Assembly: GCA_030840515.1 (NCBI GenBank)
Contig: JAVEEJ010000036.1
Span: 1 to 12,310 of the forward strand
Length of the DNA: 12,310 bases
From: Frankiaceae bacterium
GTDB taxonomy: Bacteria; Actinomycetota; Actinomycetes; JAVEEJ01
Direction: 5' to 3'
In this document: one piece after another, positions 11,791 through 12,310 of the stretch
Layout: every line of letters starts with the position of its first letter
How positions within the stretch are numbered: position 1 is the stretch's first letter
Position numbers and translations under genes: made by a program
Notes under the pieces: model-generated
Told to the model about the DNA's origin: nothing
Database searches by the model: none
Seen by the model: only the letters and a program-made list of their open reading frames with translations

Positions 11791-12310
11791 ATGCAATTTG
11801 GCCGGTACTACGAGGAGTTCGAGGTCGGTGCTGTCTACAAGCACTGGCCGGGCAAGACGGTGACCGAGTACGACGACCACCTGTTCTGCCTGCTGACGAT
11901 GAACCACCACCCGCTGCACCTCGACGCCCACTACGCCGAGGAGACCACGCAGTTCGGGACGAACGTCGTGGTCGGCAATTACGTGTACTCGATCCTGCTC
12001 GGCATGTCGGTGCCGGACATCTCCGGCAAGGCGATCGCCAACCTCGAGATCGAGTCGCTGCGGCACGTGGCGCCGACGTTCCACGGCGACACGCTCTACG
12101 GCGAGACGACCGTGCTCGACAAGTGGGAGTCCACGTCGAAGGACGATCGTGGGGTCGTCCACGTCGAGACCGTCGGCTACAACCAGGACGGCAAGGTCGT
12201 GTGCATCTTCCGGCGCAAGGTGATGGTGCCGAAGAACAGCTACCTCGAGCAGCGCGGCGGTGAGCAGCCCGGCAGGCCGGTCCCTCAGCCGGACAAGAAC
12301 TGGCCCGGGC
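11791..12310 (+). CDS. MaoC-type hot-dog hydratase, candidate mesaconyl-CoA hydratase (3' end beyond right edge)
   Basis: 173 codons are present without a stop, probably nearly complete compared with the roughly 170-residue Streptomyces relatives I recall. The protein has the MaoC hot-dog layout: FEVGAVYKHWPGKTVTEYDD, the hydratase segment FCLLTMNHHPLHLDAHYAEE (32-51), VVVGNYVYSILLGMSVPDIS, ESLRHVAPTFHGDTLYGET and a C-terminal VCIFRRKVMVPK. H43 sits at the usual catalytic His position, but the catalytic Asp position of R-specific hydratases is Asn38. Relatives sit in the ccr locus, so hydration of mesaconyl-CoA to methylmalyl-CoA is the likely step; characterised Mch enzymes are larger, so this is inferred. 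A leaderless start at ATG 11791 is likely. It directly follows DUF2332 with a 10-base gap. Confidence 0.87.
   Translation, partial: MQFGRYYEEFEVGAVYKHWPGKTVTEYDDHLFCLLTMNHHPLHLDAHYAEETTQFGTNVVVGNYVYSILLGMSVPDISGKAIANLEIESLRHVAPTFHGDTLYGETTVLDKWESTSKDDRGVVHVETVGYNQDGKVVCIFRRKVMVPKNSYLEQRGGEQPGRPVPQPDKNWPG

Overview
The window is very GC-rich, densely packed DNA from an actinobacterium. Evidence is strong third-position G/C bias, GTG starts, GGAGG-type ribosome binding sites next to apparently leaderless genes, and several actinobacterial protein families. The exact genus cannot be fixed by reading; the family set fits high-GC actinomycetes such as Nocardioidaceae or Streptomyces relatives. I support fourteen protein genes. 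There is no tRNA, rRNA, CRISPR array, insertion sequence or phage gene that I can see, and no stretch over 300 bases lacks a gene.

Left part (1-2495): a minus-strand gene running off the left edge encodes a soluble PRC-barrel / MgtE-N / CBS protein. Before it on the same strand lies a 172-residue unknown protein. That gene is divergent from a plus-strand EamA (DMT-type) transporter. Next (2505-4612) is a minus-strand pair: a membrane-anchored polysaccharide-deacetylase-like protein followed by a Trp-rich unknown protein.

Middle and right (4716-12310): three plus-strand genes belong to families that in Streptomyces sit together in the crotonyl-CoA carboxylase/reductase (ethylmalonyl-CoA) locus. 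They are a CitE/HpcH-type CoA ester lyase (4716), an acyl-CoA dehydrogenase (8179) and a small MaoC-type hydratase (11791, cut by the right edge). Here they are separated by unrelated genes. Between the lyase and the dehydrogenase lie three minus-strand genes for exported proteins, two of them tandem paralogues, and a small plus-strand winged-helix regulator. Between the dehydrogenase and the hydratase lie a SpoU/TrmH RNA methyltransferase and a translationally coupled SUFU-domain / DUF2332 pair.

Inferred joint function: the lyase, dehydrogenase and hydratase would act on C4-C5 CoA esters in acetyl-CoA assimilation (methylsuccinyl-CoA to mesaconyl-CoA to methylmalyl-CoA to glyoxylate plus propionyl-CoA). 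The pathway genes expected alongside them (ccr, ethylmalonyl-CoA mutase) are not in the window.

The most noteworthy signals are: an apparent CTG start for the RNA methyltransferase, overlapping the previous stop as CTGA; a probable leaderless hydratase gene whose -10 box is built on the upstream stop codon; an intergenic RNA-like region (9999-10078) with two interleaved stems; and convergent genes whose stop codons interlock in CTAG or are embedded in a hairpin.
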